A stretch of 64,000 bases of DNA, from contig NC_057013.1 in assembly GCF_000002595.2 (NCBI RefSeq), positions 2,985,087-3,049,086 on the forward strand, in the 5' to 3' direction. This DNA comes from Chlamydomonas reinhardtii (taxonomy: Eukaryota > Chlorophyta > Chlorophyceae > Chlamydomonadales > Chlamydomonadaceae). Position 1 is the stretch's first letter, and each line of letters starts with the position of its first letter. A program made the translations under genes and the position numbers. Positions 59,606 through 64,000 of the stretch are shown one piece after another. The notes below the pieces were generated by a model. It was not told where the DNA came from. It worked only from the letters and a program-made list of their open reading frames with translations, and ran no database searches.

Positions 59606-60065
59606 GTGTGTGCGAAGTGCGGGCGGCGCTTACTCGGCGACGGGCAGCGCTGCCTGCAGGCGGTCGTACCATGGGGGGGCTCACGTGCTCACCAAGTCCA
59701 AGTGTGCAACCACTGCGGGACGGTGTGGGTGAGTCCACTTTGCGGGCGGGCGGCTGGCTGGGTGACGCCTCAGTGGGGCTCAGTGGGGCTCAGTCGTGGG
59801 CTCAGTGGCACGCACTCACTCTACCCTCCCGACGGTGCAGGGACGTGACGTCAACTCTGCAACCAACATCTGGCACGCGCTGCTGGAGATGCTGCTGGGC
59901 CACAAGCGACCTGCATCGCGGCAGACTGGCGGCGCCGGCGGCGGCAGCAGCGGGGGCGCGTGCGCGCATTATATTGGTAGCGGAGGGGGCGGGAAAGGCC
60001 ACGTGGAGGAGGAGAGCGCAGCGGCGCCCAAGAAGCGGCGCAAGCGCGCAATGGTGTCTAGGTAG
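59606..60065 (+). CDS. Fanzor/TnpB-like nuclease, C-terminal fragment
   Basis: Two exons in phase, 59606-59728 and 59841-60065, giving 115 residues that open at a splice acceptor. The first exon has paired CxxCG knuckles (VCAKCGRRLLG and VCNHCGTVW). The second begins GRDVNSATNIWHALLEMLLG. A four-Cys zinc ribbon followed by [W/D]xRDVNxAxNI is the C-terminal signature of TnpB and its eukaryotic relatives, Fanzors; the Asp of RDVN is the third RuvC catalytic residue. The tail is Gly-rich with a nuclear-signal-like PKKRRKRA. Fanzors are RNA-guided DNA nucleases carried by transposons (family knowledge). The guide-binding and RuvC-I/II parts are not visible in the preceding 700 bp, so this is a truncated relic or the last exons of a gene with a distant start. 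Confidence 0.6.
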
Positions 60066-61130
60066 CGGTCCGCGGTGGGGCTGCATAGCGGCATCAAAGT
60101 AGTGCGGCTGTTGACAACTGTGTTACGTCTGGCTGCGGTTAACTCTGCTGTGGCATCGCGATTGCTAGGCACCTGGTGACCTGGTTTGGCTATGTGCCTG
60201 TGGAAACCGACCCCGGCTATGTCCGGGCGATGAGGTTGTTCGGCCTCAGACTGTGGAGGAGCTCAGCCCCTGTTCCCGTGACCGGGGAACACTTGTTGTG
60301 CAGCGTCTTCCCATTCAGGTTCATGGCCGCAACACAGGCAACCCCCAATACCTGTTCTCGTAGCTCACAAGCACAGATTTACACAGTTGGAAGTTGGTCG
60401 GTTCTGACAGGTGATAAAGTGATCAACGAAACCGGCACCTCATCACCTCATGCCCAGGGGCGCATCAAAAGGGTTCGGCCTGTTTCCCGTGGGAGCTGCT
60501 GAGAGCAGCTGATAGAATTCTCGATAACAGGCATAAGCCACGAACGCACAATGCGTTCTCCCGGGTTTGCCATGCACGTGGGAACTCGGGCCTCATGGGG
60601 AGGGGGGCTAAAGGGGAGAGGATCAGAGGACGGGCTAGAAGGCTTTGGCAACAGGCAAGTGAGACGGCCTTTGAGAAGGCGGGTCAGTCCGTTGGTGACT
60701 TGGCGTGGGTGATATATACAGCTGTTGAGATCAAGGACGAGAACCCGATACATCACACTGGTCGTACTGAGAATGGCGCCTTGCACACCCTAAAAACCTC
60801 GTGCACTGGGGAGGCTCTTGCACTTCGCGCGCTGCTGGAGCATACACCATTGATTCCATCATCACCACCAGATTGCAGAGTCAAGTAAATGGCACTACGG
60901 TACATGACACGCGCATAGAACGCCTTACTCCACTGCCCCAAGCACGTCAAGTCCATATAATTGTCATCCCAACGCTTGATTGCAGTGCGCTGAGCTGTGC
61001 ACACATGGATTCGAACCGCAAACTCTGATACACACGACAACCACCCCCGGCGTCCATGCGTAGACTCTCGTCCCTTCAATCCTACTCGCAGTGCTTAAGG
61101 GTGGCACAAGTGGATGCTTCCCCCATTCTT
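60066..61130. other. intergenic, no gene recognised
   Basis: About 1 kb. A 108-codon plus-strand frame (60176-60502) starting MTWFGYVPVETDPGYVRAMR and a 97-codon frame (60595-60888) show no family resemblance. The right end is the 3' UTR of the CTFxP-repeat gene; TTACA near 60377 may be its poly(A) signal. Confidence 0.4.
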
Positions 61131-64000
61131 TTACTGTCCTTGGTTCATGGCGAAAGCGAGAGCACGCTGGTACGCGGCCTGATACTCCGGGTCCAGTTCC
61201 GAGATGCCCGGGTCCTGCAACACACAAAGGGCATGCGCACAGAGCGTGCACATGGGGTTTACTACGGTACGTCATACAAAGGCGCACGTTCCCAACCCCG
61301 CCTGCATACAACCGCCAGTGCTCACCTCGCCCATGCCCGCGTAGTTGGGCTCCCTGGCCGCGGGCAGGTCACCGTACAGGTAGGGGTCGTACCCCGCGAC
61401 CGCCTGGCTGTAGCCGCCGTCAGCACCCACGCCCTCCGCCTCCTCCGCCCCCTCGCCCTGGTGCTGCATGCCGCCGCTGTCGGCCGCGAAGCCCTGTGCC
61501 GCGTCCGCCTGGCCCCATGCGGCCTCGTCCGCCTGCTCCTGCATGTCCATCATGGCCAGCTCCTGCATCTCCTGCATCTCCTGGAGCTGCTGCAGCTGCT
61601 GCAACTGCTGCTCCTGCAGCCGGCGGATGAGGTAGGGTGGCAGCGGCGTGACCTGCGGCTTGAAGGTGCAGTGCTGCAGCTCAAGCGCCTCGCGCTCGCG
61701 CTCCAGCTCGTGCCGAAGCTCCTCACGCTGCCGCCGCTTTATGTCCACGTGCGCCAGGTAGGCATCGGGGTTGCGCATGTTGATGCGCGGGCGCACCTGC
61801 GATAGGCCGGAAGAACACAGCCAAGATGGACGTTGTGTGCTGGCAGTGTGTGCTAGGTTGCATCCGGTATGCGGTACGGTGTACATTCACGCGGCAAGGA
61901 ATGAGGTGCTGCTTACGTGCGCGTAGTTATTCTTGGTGTTAGTTTGCGGCTTGAAGGTGGCGCCCTCAAGCTCGCGCATCTGCTGCACCGCCCGCTGCTG
62001 CTCTAACCACTCGTCACGCCGGCTGCGCCCGCCGTCCATCATCTCATCCACACTGCGGTTCGGCATGGCCGCTGCCTTTCGCGTGATCTGCATGCAACAC
62101 CATGGCATCGCGTAATCAAGAGAGCGTGAAGCGTACAGTGCGGCCATGTCTTGGCAATCATGAATCGAACCTCCACGCGGCTAGCCAAGGCTTACAGACA
62201 TACAGAGCTGGCGTAACGCAAGAGCCGTGCAGGATACGAAGCACAAGGCACCTGAGGCTGGAAGGTGCACTCGCGGTACATCTCCATAATGGTCTGCATC
62301 TTGCGCTCCAGCCGCCCTGGAGAGCCAGCCGTGTTCGAGGACGGCTGGGCCGCCACACCCGCCTCCTCGTGCCCCTCCTCACGCGCCACGCTGTCCCGAA
62401 TCTCCTTCTCCTTGAGCAGCCTCCGGCTGCCGGGCGACATATGGGGCACCAAGGCATCCTCCTGCACCACATGGGCGAATGCATATGCCTCAGGACCGGA
62501 GACACGAACACGACCGGAGGCATGCATGCAGGGTGTTAAGCACTAAGTGCGGTTCTGCAAGGATGGGGGCGGTGAAGCTGCAGCGAGACGAGACGTTGGT
62601 CGTTGGGGTCGGGGCCCATGCAACCACCGATAAGACCAACAAAGTTCAGACGCAGCAGTAGCAGTAGCAACAACAACAGCAACACGCCGACAGTGCACAC
62701 CTGCTCCAGCAGCGCCAGCTTGTGCTCGCGGTCTGCAAGGAAGCGCTCCTGCCGCGCCAGGAACTCGCCCCAGTCAAGGTCTGGCCGGATGCTAACGGTG
62801 CTGTGCACGCTACCGCCCATGGTGCTCATGTTGCTGAACGCCTGGCTGCGGCTGGTGGAGCTGGCGTCGTTGCGTCCCGGCGGCGCCGCACGCTGCCCCG
62901 AAGAGCTGGTGCCGAGCCGCGCGTGCGGGGCCGACTTTGGCCGCGAGGTCGATTGCCCGGGGGAGGAGCTGCGGAGGGAGGCGGTGGAGGAATTGACGTC
63001 GTGGCGGTGGCTACGCGTGGTGGTGTCGAGCTTGCGTGCGCTCGGGGGAAAGTGCTGGCCGGGGCCGTCAAAGCGCTGCTGCATTGCGGGGTCACCCTCC
63101 TCGCCCGGCCGGCTGGAGTGTACGCGGTAACGGGTCCTGGTAGCCGGCGTGGGGAGCACACAAAGGGGGAGCACATACTCCTATGTTCTGGGCTTGTGCT
63201 CTCCTATTGTTGCTGCCCCCTGCATGCTGGCGTTGTAAATAACCCAGACCCAGCACCGGTCCGACCAGCTACTATTAGAGCCCCGCCAGCTTGCCGCAAG
63301 ACTCACTTTGGGTGGAACGTGCACTCCTCCATGCCCGTCGGCAGGAATCGAGATGAGGGCGGCTCAGGCGGGTTGTACACGCGCGGCTTCACACCCTGCA
63401 GCGACGCCGTGAAGCACCGCTGCTGCTCTTCCTCCAACATCTGCCGCAGCACCCGCTCCTCCTGGCGCAGGCGCTGCTCCGTCGCGCGGTTGTACATGCG
63501 CATCCCAACCTCCGGGCCGTTCACAACCACCTTGCTGGGCGTGGGACTGGAGGACGACACGCCGCCACCGCGCGCGCTGTCCTGCGCTGCCGCGCCGCCG
63601 CCACTGCTGCCGGTGGCCCTAGACTGCCGGAATCCTGCGGGAGTGTTGTTGGCTGACACGTTGCGGGCCTTGGCTGGGGCCGTGCCGCGCGCCGGCGTTG
63701 AATACGCCGACGACGCCGCGGTGGACGCGCCCGCCATGTACGGCCGGTCATGGGCGCCCATCGGCTTCTGTTGGTGCTTGGTTGGCGTTGCCCACTTGGA
63801 CAGCTCATGGTACACCTCCGCCGGCGGCTTTCCCTGAACGTATTGAGACGCACATGCATAATCCGCACAGGTCACGCAACAGCCCGAACAATCAATGGCC
63901 CCAAAGCCTGTGCACACGCGAGGCCGTGTACAGAAGAGTAACGGGCAGCTGGGTCGTACCGACCCTCTCATCCCCAGCCAGGAGCGCAACCGCACCTGCA
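61131..64000 (-). CDS. coiled-coil protein with CTFxP-type repeats, 3' part
   Basis: Six complete exons in phase: 63307-63833, 62701-63136, 62252-62461, 61917-62087, 61326-61796, 61131-61214, plus the first bases of another at 63996-64000; at least 633 residues, continuing outside the window. Each exon tends to end in, or contain, a [C/A]TF-x-P-[Q/K] motif (MEECTFHPK, YRECTFQPQ, EGATFKPQTN, LQHCTFKPQV), preceded by Arg/Glu/Gln-rich helices (LRQEERVLRQMLEEEQQR; RRQREELRHELEREREALEL). I know this repeat from large protist and algal coiled-coil proteins, several linked to flagella or basal bodies, but I cannot name the gene. The linkers are Ser/Gly/Ala-rich. A Gln/Glu/Met-rich coiled coil is near 61560-61620. 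Confidence 0.75.

Overview
This is nuclear DNA from a volvocine green alga, most likely Chlamydomonas reinhardtii or a close relative. The sequence is very GC-rich. Genes are cut by many short introns with GTGAG/GTGCG donors and GCAG acceptors, TGTAA motifs occur downstream of some stops, proteins carry Ala/Gly/Pro/Gln-rich inserts, and ciliary genes are present. Every multi-exon model given here keeps reading phase across all listed junctions, which is the main internal support for the coordinates. All models were read by eye, without transcripts.

Layout, left to right. 0-6 kb: the 3' part of an organellar-type DNA gyrase B gene (+), converging on a beta-propeller/BTB protein (-). 7-10.5 kb: an 11-exon gene (-) whose product joins a type II membrane anchor, a repeat-rich stalk and a Cys-type glutathione peroxidase. 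11.3-12.3 kb: single-exon exosome subunit RRP43 (+). 12.9-20 kb: a 16-exon IQCH-like gene (-). 20.6-23.8 kb: transcription elongation factor IWS1 (+).

24.2-31 kb: a 6.7-kb Penelope-like retroelement. It has about 1.5-kb direct repeats (pseudo-LTRs), an intact 1188-residue reverse transcriptase ORF carrying a PHD finger, a detached GIY-YIG endonuclease fragment and 13-15 bp target-site duplications. 31.9-34 kb: an ALFIN-like PHD gene (-) with a decayed inverted copy of its first exon just upstream.

34.2-38 kb: GPI transamidase subunit PIG-T (-). 38.7-42.4 kb: an unrecognised 1074-residue low-complexity protein (+). 43.7-48.6 kb: LARP1 (-). 49.8-51.9 kb: transition-zone protein TMEM231 (+). 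53.1-58.9 kb: a 1561-residue protein with five AP2 domains (-). 59.6-60.1 kb: the C-terminal tail of a Fanzor/TnpB-like nuclease (+). 61.1-64 kb: the 3' part of a coiled-coil protein with CTFxP-type repeats (-), running off the window.

The genes do not form one pathway. Several are housekeeping RNA or protein factors (RRP43, IWS1, LARP1, PIG-T). TMEM231 is ciliary, and the IQCH-like and CTFxP-repeat proteins may be. The least expected items are the membrane-anchored peroxidase fusion, the retroelement with its EN outside the RT ORF, the inverted ALFIN exon and the Fanzor-like tail.
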